Positions 1-11,160 of a stretch of DNA of 64,000 nt are shown here, one piece after another. This DNA comes from Synaphobranchus kaupii (taxonomy: Eukaryota; Chordata; Actinopteri; Anguilliformes; Synaphobranchidae): the NCBI GenBank assembly GCA_029718625.1, contig CM056378.1, positions 61,155,027 through 61,219,026 of the forward strand, read 5' to 3'. The stretch's first letter is position 1. Each line of letters starts with the position of its first letter. A model generated the notes under the pieces. The model was not told the origin of the DNA, did no database searches, and saw only the letters and a list, made by a program, of their open reading frames with translations. The translations under genes were made by a program, and so were the position numbers.

Positions 1-580
1 TCAATCAACTCCATCATGGGTAAAGGGCCGTTCACACTACGACGATAACTATAAAAAACTAACTATAACTATAACGATGGAAAATTTCTCACGTGTCCAC
101 ACTACAACTTTTTATCGTTTTAAAACAACGCAAAAATGGATAACGAAGAGCTGACAGACATCGTCCTCATTTACGCTTTAGGCATAAATAGGCATCGAAA
201 AAAAGTTGGAACAGTATGTAAAATGCACAAGCTTTATAAATATACAATAATTCTGAATTTGATATTCACATTTTGGAATGTGTTGCAGGCATCAAATTCA
301 GAATTATTGTATAGCCTATTTATAAAGTTGATATGGTAAAACATTAAATATATTTTCTTTGTACTGTTTTCAATTAAATATATGTAAAAGAGAATGTACA
401 AATGTTTTCTGCTTTTATGTGCATTTTGCATACTGTCCCAACTTTTTGGGAATTGGGGTTTGTAGCCTACATTAAAAATTTGCATTGAATGGTACATGTT
501 CTAAATACACGTTTTGAACGACTTGCTTTCTCGTAACAACAACTTGGAATCATTTAACACCACGATCACTGAATAGATGA

Positions 581-823
581 TGCGTCCCAATACTCAAAAA
601 ACCTCCTTTCCTCCACTCGTCTCGTACCCAGAAGTGTGCAAAACAGTCTATACGTTTCAGGTACAAGTAGTTGCATATAGTCTACAATATACAATGTAGC
701 CTAACTTTTTATTAACATTGTTCAATTTTAATTTACTTTTTATATGTCTCTGTATTTTGTTTTTTATTGTTGTGAAGCACTTAGGGCTGCATTTTATGTA
801 TGAAAGGTGCTATACAAATAAAG

Positions 824-858
<35 letters not shown>

Positions 859-1013
859 GTGACATTGCGGTTTGCGTCGAGACATTAATTAATATGCAAG
901 TAATACGTAATCAGCAACATTTGATTAGGACAGAAAGATTCGTTTTCGGGGCATGGTTTCGAGGAGGTGGTAGTAGAAGAAAGGAGGATGCCTTTTTCGA
1001 GTATTGAGACGCA
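581..1013. mobile_element. possible MITE nested in the Harbinger element
   Basis: TGCGTCCCAATACTC followed by an AAA-CCTCCTTTC stretch at the left is mirrored at the right by GAAAGGAGG ... GAGTATTGAGACGCA. The arms are about 30 bp and imperfect. No target duplication is evident, so the outer limits are approximate. The interior holds a retroposon 3' tail and a TTA microsatellite and has no coding capacity. Confidence 0.4.
770..857 (+). repeat. non-LTR retroposon 3' tail with (TTA)n
   Basis: GTGAAGCACTTAGGGCTGCA, then GGTGCTATACAAATAAAG, running into about nine TTA units, is the typical 3' end of fish L2-like LINEs and their SINEs. Only the tail is present, as expected from 5'-truncated retroposition. 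The exact family cannot be set by eye. Confidence 0.55.
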
Positions 1014-1291
1014 CCCGGTATTTCCAAGTTGGAAACTTTGTAGTTCGTAAGTTATTTACCATCTCTCCCACATGACGTGAACGCAGCATCAGTCTGGTGA
1101 ATGACTCACTGACAGACAGCGAATCCCTCAATCTCATCTCTCAACTGCCAAGCTAGATGCATATAACCTACAGCCATTGCACAGCTCCTACTTTTCCCCA
1201 CACACACCCTCGCACTCCTACTAGCTAGCAGCTAGCTAACTTTAGCTAGTTTGTTCGCTGCTGTGGCTTTGTCACAGGTAACGTTACTTAC

Positions 1292-1422
1292 CACTCAAGC
1301 CAAACTTCTCCCCAATCGCTGCCCAGATGTCCTCCTTTCATCTTCTTTTGTTTGTAGTCTGGGTGATTTAGATTATACAACACTGGGTTCTTCTTTACAG
1401 CTTGTATTAGTTGCTCCTCCAT
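1292..1422 (-). pseudogene. decayed MADF (Myb/SANT-like) accessory exon of the Harbinger element
   Basis: On the minus strand an ATG at 1422 opens MEEQLIQAVKKNPVLYN, then LNHPDYK, which matches the start of MADF DNA-binding domains (acidic M-E-E start, conserved L-Y and D-Y). A one-base shift follows, and in the next frame DIWAAIGEKFGLSG completes the hallmark W and hydrophobic helix. A GTAAGT splice donor follows directly at 1291-1286. Harbinger elements are known to encode a MADF/Myb-like protein beside the transposase, so this is its first exon with a 1-bp indel. I could not find later exons. Confidence 0.6.
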
Positions 1423-1703
1423 AACGAACAGACAAACTAGTCTTGTCCCGCGCTTTTCTAAATTTCAACAGAATGTGATTTTTGATTGGCTGGAAATTGT
1501 CTATCGTTTTACAGCGTCATGAAAAATCGCTCTGGGAGTGATCGCAACGATAGGAATATTTATCGTTCTGGCTGGTTTTATAGTTGTCGTTGTAGTGTGG
1601 ACACATCCATTCACTTTGCTTTGAACGATTTACATTTTTTTAATAGTTATCGTTATCGTTATCGTCGTAGTGTGAACGGCCCTTAAGTCGTAATTGAGAC
1701 ATT

Positions 1704-1943
1704 ATGTCCAAAATTCCGAACTATCCCTTTAAAGACTTTGTAGTGTCATTTCCTGTGATGACAATAGATGGCTCTCCCTCTTGCTATCACTCCTCCGCTC
1801 AATTAATTGAATGCGTAGAGCAACTGCATAAGAGTGTTCTAGACCATCTAAGTACCCAGATAAATTATTTGCTGAAACTCTTAGCAACAAGCAACTAGGA
1901 CAATGACTGTTTATCGAGGACGAAAACCTTTAAGGGGGGAACA
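1704..1943 (+). pseudogene. 3' internal remnant and polypurine tract next to a probable LTR
   Basis: A 64-codon open frame (1704-1898) ends shortly before a purine-rich run, AAGGGGGGAACA, that abuts TGTAACC. This is the order expected at the 3' end of an LTR retrotransposon: end of coding, polypurine tract, LTR. The peptide is too short to assign to a domain. The upstream internal region is missing; the Harbinger element inserted only about 20 bp before this frame. Confidence 0.35.
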
Positions 1944-2701
1944 TGTAACCCTCATAATTTGAGGTAGTCTGGTCATTAAGGGGTTAACTATGCATTTCTT
2001 TAGTTAACGCAAGGTGTGCAGGCAAGATTACGCAAATGAGCGAAAAGCCCATTCCCTCTCATTCCTGCAACTTATACGCAATGCTTGTACCGCTGTCTGT
2101 AGGTAAGAATTATATCCTGTAATTTCTTATTTTATCTGTTCTTGCATAATGTAAATCATGTGTAACGTTACTGAATTATATTTTGACTTATTTGCATTCA
2201 GTTTAAAGATACAAACGTGAAGTTAAATCGTACAGTTGCATTTCACAAATACAGGTTTGTAACTAGTGCAACGAGTGTCCATGTTATTCATATAGTTAAT
2301 GCAGCTGCTAGTTAGCTGCTTTCAGAAGTGTTGGAAATGACAATATAAATGTTTAATGTATACTGTAGTAGTAGAGATTTCAAAACGGTTTTGAGCCTTA
2401 TTTCTGTTGTTTATTGTATGTATGTGTGTAGTAAGCGTTTATGCAAATGAGCTAAAAAGCCCATTCCCTCTCATTCCTGCAACTTATACACAATGCTTGT
2501 ACCGCTGTCTGTAGCCTTCACCTCTGACGTTACCGCGTGCGTGTGTGAGATTGGAGAACCAGTGCACCTCGCTGGAGCAAGAGAGCGACTTTCTTAGAGT
2601 TTGGAAATCGCCCATTGCCGAGTGGTCATCAGCTACAACAACGTCCTACAGACCGGTTTGCAAACACACCACATACGTAAATCCTCCGGAGGTATAAGAC
2701 A
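1944..2701 (+). mobile_element. probable solo or 3' LTR
   Basis: The stretch starts TGTAACCCTC right after a polypurine tract and may end ...GGTATAAGACA, giving TG...CA ends. It contains a 70-bp direct repeat (2033-2102 and 2442-2513) that includes GCTTGTACCGCTGTCTGTAG. The first copy is followed by GTAAGA, like a splice donor. No second LTR or primer-binding site is seen, so the call is tentative and the 3' limit uncertain. Confidence 0.35.
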
Positions 2702-2789
2702 TTAGTTGTTGTGCACAACAATAGGGGTTTCTTTTATTGTTATCTATATCACCGTTTTGAATTGTCCTGCAAAAATATTGGTATATGTA

Positions 2790-3973
2790 CAGTTGAAGTC
2801 GGATGTTTACATACACTTAGGTTGAAGTCATTAAAACTAATTTTTAACCACTCCACAGATTTCATGTTAACAAACTATAGTGTTGGAAAGTCGGTTAGGA
2901 CATGTACTTTGTGCATGACACAAGTAATTTTCCCAACAATTGTTTACAGACAGATTATTTCACTTTTAATTCACTATATCACAATTCCAGTGGGCCAGAA
3001 GTTTGCATACACTAAGTTGACTGTGCCTTTAAATCTTTAATATTTGTTTGCATATCCGTTGGCTTTGCATGCCATAACTTCCTGATGTCTGTGACCCAAC
3101 AACATCAAAAGACTCTTGATATCTTATTTTCTGGTACTCTTACAAGCGATACTATAATGTCTCTGCATTTCAATGGATCTCCATGGGAATTGGGGGACTA
3201 GATTTAGCTGTAAATTACACTGGAACAGTATGGAAACACATGGTTGGCTAAATGGCTAAAAGTCATCAAGGGTCTGACGTATCAAACAAGCCTTAAATCA
3301 TCACTCTGTTGCCGGAAATACAGTAGATATGGATGGATAACTTGAAGGGTTTCTTCTCCTGACTTATTTTTCCATAGAGTTCAATAGGAAAATTTGTCAG
3401 GAGAAACAACCCTTAAAGTGATCCATCGATATCCACTGCATATCTGGCAGCAGAGTGATGGTTTGAGGCTTGTTTGATACATCAGACCCTTGATGACTTA
3501 CAGCCATTTTACCAATCATGTATTCCATACGGTTCTAGGATAATTTTCAGCTAAATCTAGTCCCACCCCCCAATTCCCATAGAGATTCATTCAAATGCAG
3601 AGATGTTATAGTATCGCTTGTAAGAGTACCAGAAAATAAGATATCAAGAGTCTTTTTATGTTGTTGGGTCACCGGCAAAAGGAAGTCATTGCATTCAAAG
3701 CCAAAGGATATGCAACCAAATATAAAAAATTTAAAGGCACAGTCAACTTAGTGTATGTAAACGTCTGGCCCACTGGAATTGTGATATAGTGAATTAGAAG
3801 TGAAATAATCTGTCTGTAAATAATTGTTGGAAAAATTACTTGTGTCATGCACAAAGTAGATGTCGTAACCGACTTGCCAACACTATACTTTGCTAACATG
3901 AAATCTGTGGAGTGGTTAAAAATGTGTTTTAATGACTTCAACCTAAGTGTATGTAAACATCCAACTTCAACTG
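2790..3973. mobile_element. palindromic foldback element with Sleeping-Beauty-like ends
   Basis: The element begins CAGTTGAAGTCGGATGTTTA after TA (2788-2789) and ends with the inverse before TA (3974-3975). An inner repeat, CAGAAGTTTGCATACACTAA, lies about 210 bp in, so each arm has the paired outer/inner direct-repeat arrangement of Sleeping-Beauty-type Tc1 transposons. Almost the whole 1,184 bp is one giant inverted repeat with its centre near 3381, and there is no transposase. Related pieces lie at 8683-9120, 28558-28995, 45570-45945 and 59966-60400, so it is a family. Confidence 0.85.
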
Positions 3974-3975
3974 TA

Positions 3976-4800
3976 CATTTCTTTTGATTTAAATTCAAAA
4001 GGAAAGAAGGGTCAAAGAAATCAATAACAAAACTTTATTTCCTGGAATTCATGTATGGTGTTGTTTTATTTGCTGCAAATTACATCATTATACTTACATT
4101 AGAGCCTTAACAGTATAACATCCTATATAGTCACCTTATACTTACTGTCATTTCAAAGAGGAGTACACAGCCTCAGTAGTATAATACCCACTAGTAATTT
4201 GATAGTTGAAATATCAAACATAACCTAATTTTATAGGGTTACATTGGCTTTCATGATCTCTATGTCTTGATGCCAAACCCAGAGTAAAAATATAATGTTA
4301 GTTTTGAAGTTTTTAAAAGTAAGATGACAAACTGGGTTTTGATGCCCACTCTTGAGCATCACCTGACTCAGGCTGCGCTGTATTAGTGTACAGTACATTA
4401 AAAGTTGTCTTGGAGGCGGTCCTGAATGCGTCATTGATGACATAGGCACAGGAATCCCCCATAAAGGATTCTCCTGATGGAAGTTGTAGTCCATTCATCC
4501 ATTTGTCCCAACAGTTCTCAAAAATCGGCGGAATAATAATAAGTATGAGGAATAACACGAGGTGTGGTTTCACAACCACACCTAATAAGGCCATTTCAGT
4601 CAGGCCACTGTTGTTCAAATAACTTTATTGACATTATGAAACAATACATTTTAGGTTTGGCGGTATAGTTCTGTTCACCAAGCCCTCCCGCCCATCCACG
4701 CGAGCAAGCATGGGTATGGCGGCGAGGGCAACTGCACAACCCCCAACAGGGTTACGCTAGAACAGAACCGCAGCACTGAGAATGGTTTTGACAGATTCCA
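3976..4800. other. no recognised gene
   Basis: AT-rich sequence. A 101-codon frame on the minus strand (4313-4618) overlaps an 87-codon frame (4231-4494). Neither shows a motif I recognise, and both contain compositional hydrophobic runs. I would not call them genes. Confidence 0.4.
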
Positions 4801-4809
4801 TTCAGTCAG

Positions 4810-4810
<1 letters not shown>

Positions 4811-4839
<29 letters not shown>
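4811..4839. repeat. (TA)n microsatellite
   Basis: About fourteen uninterrupted TA units follow a GTTATA start. Confidence 0.9.
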
Positions 4840-4843
<4 letters not shown>

Positions 4844-4865
4844 CTTTTAAGTGTCATTATCACAA

Positions 4866-5250
4866 CTATTTACAAGGAACCGGGCCTGAACCCCCGTAGA
4901 GCATGCCTAGGGCGACAGTGGCAAGGAAAAACTCCCTGCTGTTAGCAGGAAGAAACCTTGGGCAGAACCTGACTCTGAGGGGGAAGTCCATCCGCCGCTG
5001 ACTGGCACCGGTTACTAAAATGCTGATTACGGAATAGAAATTTGCAGACCGAACATATGAAAATGTCAATGTATAAGGAGCCGGTGAGGAAGACTGATTG
5101 AAGCCCGGCAGGTGCATCATAGCTGGGTACATGCATGGAGCTGGAGCTGACCGTCTGCTTCTGGAAAACGATGTTTGTTGATCTATAGCTACCGCTCCGG
5201 CGGTTGCCGAAGCAGGAAGGAGAGAGGAAAAGAAATCAGTAGGCACTCGA
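4866..5250 (-). repeat. dispersed fish repeat segment
   Basis: Segments such as GGCGACAGTGGCAAGGAAAA, ACTCCCTGCTGTTAGCAGG and AAGAAACCTTGGGCAGAACC are, from memory, ubiquitous in teleost genomic repeats. The minus strand stays open for 126 codons and includes the peptide REFFLATVALGML, which I regard as repeat-derived rather than a gene. The class of the parent element is not certain to me. Confidence 0.45.
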
Positions 5251-5689
5251 AAAATGTTAGTGATTCATGCAGGAGCGATATAGGCTAGGTGTATGTGCGC
5301 AATGGGGAACTGAAGAGGATGGAGCTGGGGTGGAGGGGGGGGTTTTGTGTGCAGCGGGTGTGCTGACAGGGGATCCACCATGGTAGGGCGGGGTGGTTAA
5401 ATAGACCGCCTTGTTATGTGAATGGACTGATGGGTGAATCGTCACTACTCAGCTGAGCTGTCAGCTGATTATCTATGGCCAGGTTTCACTCTCGTGACCT
5501 GCCTGAACTGACACTATGCTCGATTATTAACCATTGAAATGGTCACCCTCAAATTGGACAGACTGACTAGTATTGAGGGTTTCAGGTTTATTTTGAATTA
5601 GTTTTTTTCAGGAATCTTGTACTTGCTTTTCATAATGTATTTGTTATTTCTGAATTATTTTCATATTGTTCACATTACTCTTGTAATAT

Positions 5690-5802
5690 TTTAATTTATT
5701 GTTGTGTTTTATCATTGCATTGTTGTATTCTCAGGGCGCCATTGTAAAAGAGAGCTTTGATCTCAATTGTCATATCCCTGGTTAAATAAAGGAAATCAAA
5801 TG
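5690..5802 (+). repeat. non-LTR retrotransposon 3' end
   Basis: CATTGTAAAAGAGAGCTTTG, then ATCTCAATTG and CCTGGTTAAATAAAGGAAAT, matches the common teleost LINE 3' terminus (CATTGTAAAAGAGA...CTGGTTAAATAAAGG). No upstream reverse transcriptase is visible, consistent with 5' truncation. Confidence 0.5.
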
Positions 5803-6042
5803 GGTGCCCTTTTATTTTGAAACCGCTCCCTCCTTCATGTGCCGAAAATTTATTACCGCAATACTGGTAGTATACGCACATTGAAAATAACGTGGCAGCT
5901 GGCTTGACTGTTTTTTTCCAATAGAGTGCTACAGTTGTAGTCCTAAAACCCGGAAGTGAGTTAGCATTTTTGAGCCATGGGTTCCCTCGCCAGATTTCCA
6001 ATGGGGTCTTATCATGGGGTTTTCGGATTCGTGCCGAATATG

Positions 6043-7679
6043 CAGTCAAGCCGGAAAGTCTGCACACCCCTTTCACCTTCTCCACGTTTTATTACGTTAC
6101 AGACATATTCTACAATAGATTGAGTTCATTTTTTGTCTCAAAATTCTACACAAAATAGCCCATAATGACAAAGTGAAAGGTTTTTAGACATTTGTGCTAA
6201 TTTATTAAAAATCAAAATGTAAAATATCATATGTACACAAGTGTGCACACCCTTTGATATGACACCCAAAAGTGAGCTGAGGTGCATTTTGTTTCCACTG
6301 ATACTGCTTGAGATGTTTCTACAACTTAATTTGAGTCCACCTGTGATAAATTCAATTGATTGGACATGATTGGGGATTGCCAACACCTGCCTATATAAGG
6401 TCCCACAGTTGACAGTGCATGTCAGAGCAAACTCCAAGCCATGGGGTCAAAGGAATTATCTGCAGACCTCAGAAACAGGATTGTGTCAAGGCATAGATCT
6501 GGAGAAGGGTACGGAAAAATCTCTGCAGCTTTACACGTCCCAAAGAGCACAGTGGCCACCATCATTCGTAAATGGAAGAAGTTTGGAACCACCAAGAATC
6601 TTCCTAGACCTGGCCGCCCGGCCAAACTGAGCAATCGGGGAAGACGGGCCTTGGCCAGGGAGGTGAGCAGGAACCCGAGGGTCACTCTGACAGAGCTCCA
6701 GCATATCCTTGTGGAGATGGGAGAACCTTTCAGAAGATCAACCATCCAGGCAGCACTCCACCAATCAGGCCTTTATGGTAGAGTGGCCAGACGGAAGCCC
6801 CTCCTTAGTAAAAGGTACATCACAGCCCGCTTGGAGTTTGCCAAAAGGCACCTAGAGGACTCTCAAACCATGAGAATCAAGATTCTCTGGTCTGATGAAA
6901 CCAAAATTTAACTTTTTGGCCTGAATACCAAGTGTCACATCTGGAGGAAACCAGGCACTGCTCATCACCTGGCTAATACCATCCCTACAGTGAAGCATGG
7001 CGGTGGCAGCATCATGATGTGGGGATGTTTTTCAGCAGCGGGAACGGGGCGACTAGTCCTGATAGAGGGAAAGATGAATGCAGCTAAGTACACCGAGATC
7101 CTTGAAGAAAACCTGCTCCAGAGTGCTCTGGACCACAGACTGGGGCGAAGGTTTACCTTCCAACATGACAACGACCCGAAGCACACAGCCAAGAGAACAA
7201 AGGAGTGGCTTCGGAGAACGTCTGTGCATGTCCTTGAGTGGCCCAGCCAGAGCCCAGACATGAATCCAATTGAACATCTGTGGAAAGAGCTGAAAATGGC
7301 TGTGTACCGACGCTCCCCATCCAACCTGACGGAGCTTGCAAGGATATGCCAAGAGGAATGGGCAAAAATGTCCAGAAACAAGTGTGCCAAGCTCGTAGCT
7401 TCTTTCCCAAGACGCCTTGAAGCTGTAATCGCTGCCAAAGGTGCAGCAACTAAGTATTAGGCTAAGGATGTGTACAGATATGTAACCCCTAAATAACCTA
7501 TTTTTGTCAGTTAAATAAAATTGCATATTTTCTAAAAACCTGTTTTCACTTTGTCATTATTGGCTATTGTGTGTAGATGTTTGAGGCAAACAATGAACTC
7601 AATCTATTGTAGTATAAGTCTGTAACGTAATAAAACGTGGAGAAGGTGAAAGGGGTGTGCAGACTTTCCGGCTTGACTG
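6043..7679 (+). mobile_element. full-length Tc1-like transposon
   Basis: The ends are CAGTCAAGCCGGAAAGTCTG and its inverse, about 95 bp or more per arm, enclosing one DD34E transposase. The right flank is TA (7680-7681); the left flank is TG, so the left target TA has mutated. Length of 1.64 kb is normal for the family. Confidence 0.9.
6441..7460 (+). pseudogene. Tc1-like DD34E transposase with one internal stop
   Basis: The frame runs 339 residues, standard for fish Tc1 transposases, broken only by a TAA at 6909-6911 just after WSDETKI, where the family normally has Glu. Two N-terminal helix-turn-helix regions are readable (SADLRNRIVSRHRSGEGYGK and KSTVATIIRKW), followed by a GRPAKLS hook between them. 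The catalytic triad is intact: D152 in WSDET, D243 in QHDNDPKHT and E278 in [10 protein letters not shown], with the diagnostic 34-residue spacing. The ATG at 6441 gives the expected MGSKELSADL start. It once cut and pasted its own element; the stop inactivates it unless read through. Confidence 0.9.
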
Positions 7680-7681
7680 TA

Positions 7682-8680
7682 TATGGTCTGTGATTAATAT
7701 GAGCCTAAGAGAGTTTTCACGTTTTGTTCTACGACATAAATGACACATATTAATATCTTAACCATGAATTCTTAGGCTTTTATATGGTTTTAAAAAGTAT
7801 GTTGCTAACAAGTTTCAATATTCCAATTCCAACTTGTCGGAATAAATACACATCATTAATTCAACAGATCCTTGGCAGCTCTCAAGTGTAGCTAGCTGCG
7901 TCAACGCTCCTTTCAAACTTTTCCACATCAACTTGTTTTATATGAAATTCAAGAATATGAATGAATACTATTTAAAACTAAGGTGTTCATAGCTTGCTAG
8001 GCAGCAAGCTCGAATGGCAAGCCGTTTTAACATGTATTCGATTTCCATAGCTAGCTACCTTATTAGTCCCAATTAGCTGCCTATTTTCCTAGCTAGCTGG
8101 CCATATATGACTTAGCTAACTACCACAATAGCCTAGCTAGCTGCCTTTTCAAGCTACGTTTTATTTTGTAAGCAAAATAAAATGCTCTAGTTAAACTAGC
8201 TGCACTTAGGACGTAGCTAGCTAGTATTGGAGCAGCTGGCTCGTAGCTAGGCAATCGCACTAGCTAGATAACAACTCATGTGGCCAGCCAGATAGGACAT
8301 TAGGCAGCTAGTTCGGACTAATTTAATAACTGTTAAATTAAAAAGGCTTGCCATAAGCTATCGTTAGCTTGCAAGCTAAATGTTAAAATGACTTGCCATG
8401 AGCTATCATTAGCGTGCTAGCTAGCTAACCCAGCATTGCCAAATCCGACTCGGGAGAAAAAGTTAATCAACCACCCCGTCAAAACCAAGCCCAAACAAAC
8501 GGGAGAGTAGGGTGATTGTGGACAGGAGGGGGTGGAATAGCTAAATTAATATCTAAATTGATAAGCTAGCTAAAGTCTTTGAACAATAGTAGCACCAAGA
8601 TTTTTTTTAAAACAACCCAAACCCAAAAAAACATCACCTGCGACATCAGAAAGGACAAGCCTAAATCGCGTATGTAGGTC
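7682..8680. other. intergenic, GCTAGCTA-rich, no gene seen
   Basis: Rich in AGCTAGCTAG-type low-complexity sequence typical of some teleost genomes. The part 8225-8570 is repeated in the same orientation at 12310-12595. No open frame with coding character is present. Confidence 0.5.
8225..8570. repeat. direct duplication, copy 1
   Basis: Shares GGCTTGCCATAAGCTATCG, TTAGCTTGC...GCTAAATGTTAAAA, CTAGCTAACCCAGCATTGC and ATATCTAAATTGATAAG, in the same order and orientation, with 12310-12595. Spacing differs by small indels, so the copies have diverged. Confidence 0.7.
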
Positions 8681-8682
8681 TA

Positions 8683-9120
8683 CAGTTGAAGTCGGAGGTT
8701 TACATACACTTAGGTTGAAGTCATTAAAACTCATTTTTAACCTCTCCACAGATTTCATGTTTGCAAACTATAGTGTTGGCAAGTCAGTTAGTTATCTACT
8801 TTGTGCATGACACAAGTCATTTTTCCAACAATTGTTTACAGACAGATTATTTCACGTCTAATTCACTATATCACAATTCCAGTGGGTCAGAAGTTTACAT
8901 ACACTAAGTTGACTGTGCCTTTAAACTTTTAATATTTGGTCGCATATCCTTTGCATGCAATGACTTCCTGATGTCTGTGACCCAACAACATCAAAAGACT
9001 CTTGATATCTTATTTTCTGGTACTCTTACAAGCGATACTATAACATCTCTGCATTTGAATGGATCTCTATGGGAATTGGGTGGTGGGACTAGATTTAGCT
9101 GTAAATTACACTGGAACAGT
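8683..9120 (+). mobile_element. half-copy of the foldback Sleeping-Beauty-like element
   Basis: Starts CAGTTGAAGTCGGAGGTTTA after TA and follows the left arm of the 2790-3973 element, including the inner repeat CAGAAGTTTACATACACTAA. Similarity stops after CTGGAACAGT at 9120, 438 bp in. The copy at 28558-28995 stops at the same base. No right arm follows. Confidence 0.85.
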
Positions 9121-11160
9121 GCCAAATAAGCATGAATTTTTTCAGGAAACTGTACCGTTAACCGAAGCTGAGCTTGTGACAGTTACTGACAGTATGACCT
9201 AAGCAGTATAATAGGCTATGTCTGCATTATATTTAAGGTATCTTGCTATTCCGTTTTACTGCTGGTATGAGATGATCTGGCCTGATACCGCTCCTGCTAG
9301 GTCGGGCTGTTCGTAACGGAGATAAAACGATTGCCTCATATAGTTCACACACAAAGTAGCCTTTCTAGTTTCACCATGTCTTAAACAATGAAAACGCAAA
9401 ATTTGGCTAAACAATATTTATTGTAAATAATGCCATGCATAACATTTGTAGTTAATTTCAAATGCTTAGGCCTTAATGGTGCTAACTGTACCGTAGCTAG
9501 GTTGTCGAGTAAGGTAATCCGTGGAGGTGATTCTATTGTTTTGCCTGTGTAAGGTCAAAGGTAGGCTATTCTGCATTCTGCTGACTACGTCATCAAGTGT
9601 GTTCCTAAATTGAAGCATACTTGCGCTCTTGCATACTATCAAGTGCGTTCTAGCTAGTGTAATTGGAAGAATGTACTATTTAGAATGCAAGTACGTAGAA
9701 CGCAAGTATGCATAATGGAACACAGCCATTGTATCTGTGGTTAACCCTTAGATAGCCTATGTTTAACATTTAAATCGTAGAAATACAGTGACAGTGGGCC
9801 TGCAATGCAATACTGTAATTTTGTTTTCAATATTTTGTCAGGGTTGGTTGAACTTGCTTTAAAAAAAAAAGGTAAATGGGAAAACCCCACTGTGAAAAAA
9901 AACATCAAAGGCTGTGGGAAACTAACAATTACAAGCATTACGGTAAAACTGCCTGCACTCCTTCACTGAAATCCAACCCCTGTTCCCGACTGCAGAAAGT
10001 TAGTTTGGAGGAGCATCCAAAACAGTCTGCGAGCCACCTGCGCCACACAACTCGTTATTTCCATTTTACGAGTAAGTTGGGTTTACTTACGCTATAAACA
10101 CACATCTCAGCCTTTGTTTTGCTGATGTTTGCGGTGGCCTAAAGTGTCTAACGTTGGTCTGTTTGGGTATCCACGCTGAACTGGAAAATACGGGCTATCT
10201 GCATCTGATGACATAGCTAGTTGTAACGTTAGCTTACCCAGATGTTATTTGAGTGTATAGCTCAAGTTTCATAAGCCATTTAATTAACTAGGCGATACAA
10301 AAACTTTACATTGCAGGCTATACGTAGACAATTTCACAAATAACCATTGAGTTGTTTTGTTTCTCGGTCTGTCCATTAGCCAGCAGCTTCCGTCGTTGCG
10401 ATGTTGCTAACTGTAAAAAAAACAAAAAACAACATGTAGGCTAAAACGTTAGAGCATTTTAAACCGATTGTCTTGACCGCGGCGGAACGTTACTGGAAGA
10501 CTACGTATTCCAGCAGGCTGTAGCTAAGCCCGGGTGGAGAAGTTGGCGGAGGTAGCTAGCTAACGCATAAAACACAGGCACAGAAAACTTGGAAACTACA
10601 TCTGCGAATTGAGTTTGTCTAAGCATAGGACACAGGACAAGACGCCAAAGACGGCTACTTTTGACACGCAGAAGCGTCCTGGTGGTGTACAGTAGGCTAA
10701 GGGCCGAAACATACCTCGCGCAAATGTCTGCGTGTTGCAGCGAGAGACACTATAGCAGGCAACAACAGTAAACAACTTTCTTGTTCGATCTCCGCTCCTC
10801 TGGTTTGTCTCACAAATGTCATGGCAAAAGAAAAACTGTTTGCGTAGCTCGAAGCGTCCACGTTCGCATATTTGCGTGAGGTATGTAACAGCAGGCTACT
10901 CTCACAGTAAAGGCTGTTACAGATTATTTAAAACAGGGAGCAGACACATACACGGACGGACAGTCCTCCGGATTGTCTGCGGACCTTTGCCTTTCATAAT
11001 CGAGCCAAAGAGTGTAAGAGGGTAAGCTACGGCAACAATGAGTAGGAGGCGCTGTCAACACAGTCGGTCAGTAATGTCACGTCGTCGAAAACGAAAACGA
11101 ACGCTGATTGTCACTTGTGCGCATGGCCTCCATTATGGAACACCGAGAGTGCCACAATGA
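9121..11160. other. no gene; two weak short inverted-repeat units
   Basis: No coding frame is convincing. A small inverted-repeat unit lies near 9598-9726 (GCATACTTGCG on the left, CGCAAGTATGC on the right). Another lies near 10707-10888, with ACATACCTCGCGCAAAT mirrored by ATTTGCGTGAGGTATGT. Both look like short MITEs or their remnants. Confidence 0.4.

Larger units (their letters stand above)
24..1683. mobile_element. PIF/Harbinger-type non-autonomous DNA transposon
   Basis: The left end reads AGGGCCGTTCACACTACGAC and the right end is its inverse, so the termini are matching inverted repeats. Further in, the arms keep a GTCCACACTACAA / TTGTAGTGTGGAC match. The element is flanked by TAA at 21-23 and 1684-1686, the 3-bp TWA target duplication known for PIF/Harbinger. 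A decayed MADF-type exon inside supports that class. No DDE transposase can be read, so it is non-autonomous. A shorter inverted-repeat insertion and a retroposon tail sit inside it. Superfamily assignment rests on TSD, ends and MADF content. Confidence 0.8.

Noticed and set aside
4866..5246. 126-codon minus-strand frame as a gene
   Set aside because: The sequence reads as a dispersed fish repeat; the peptide has no domain.
6965..7526. Minus-strand frames of 157 codons opposite the Tc1 transposase
   Set aside because: Antisense shadows of the transposase, whose own frame carries all family motifs.
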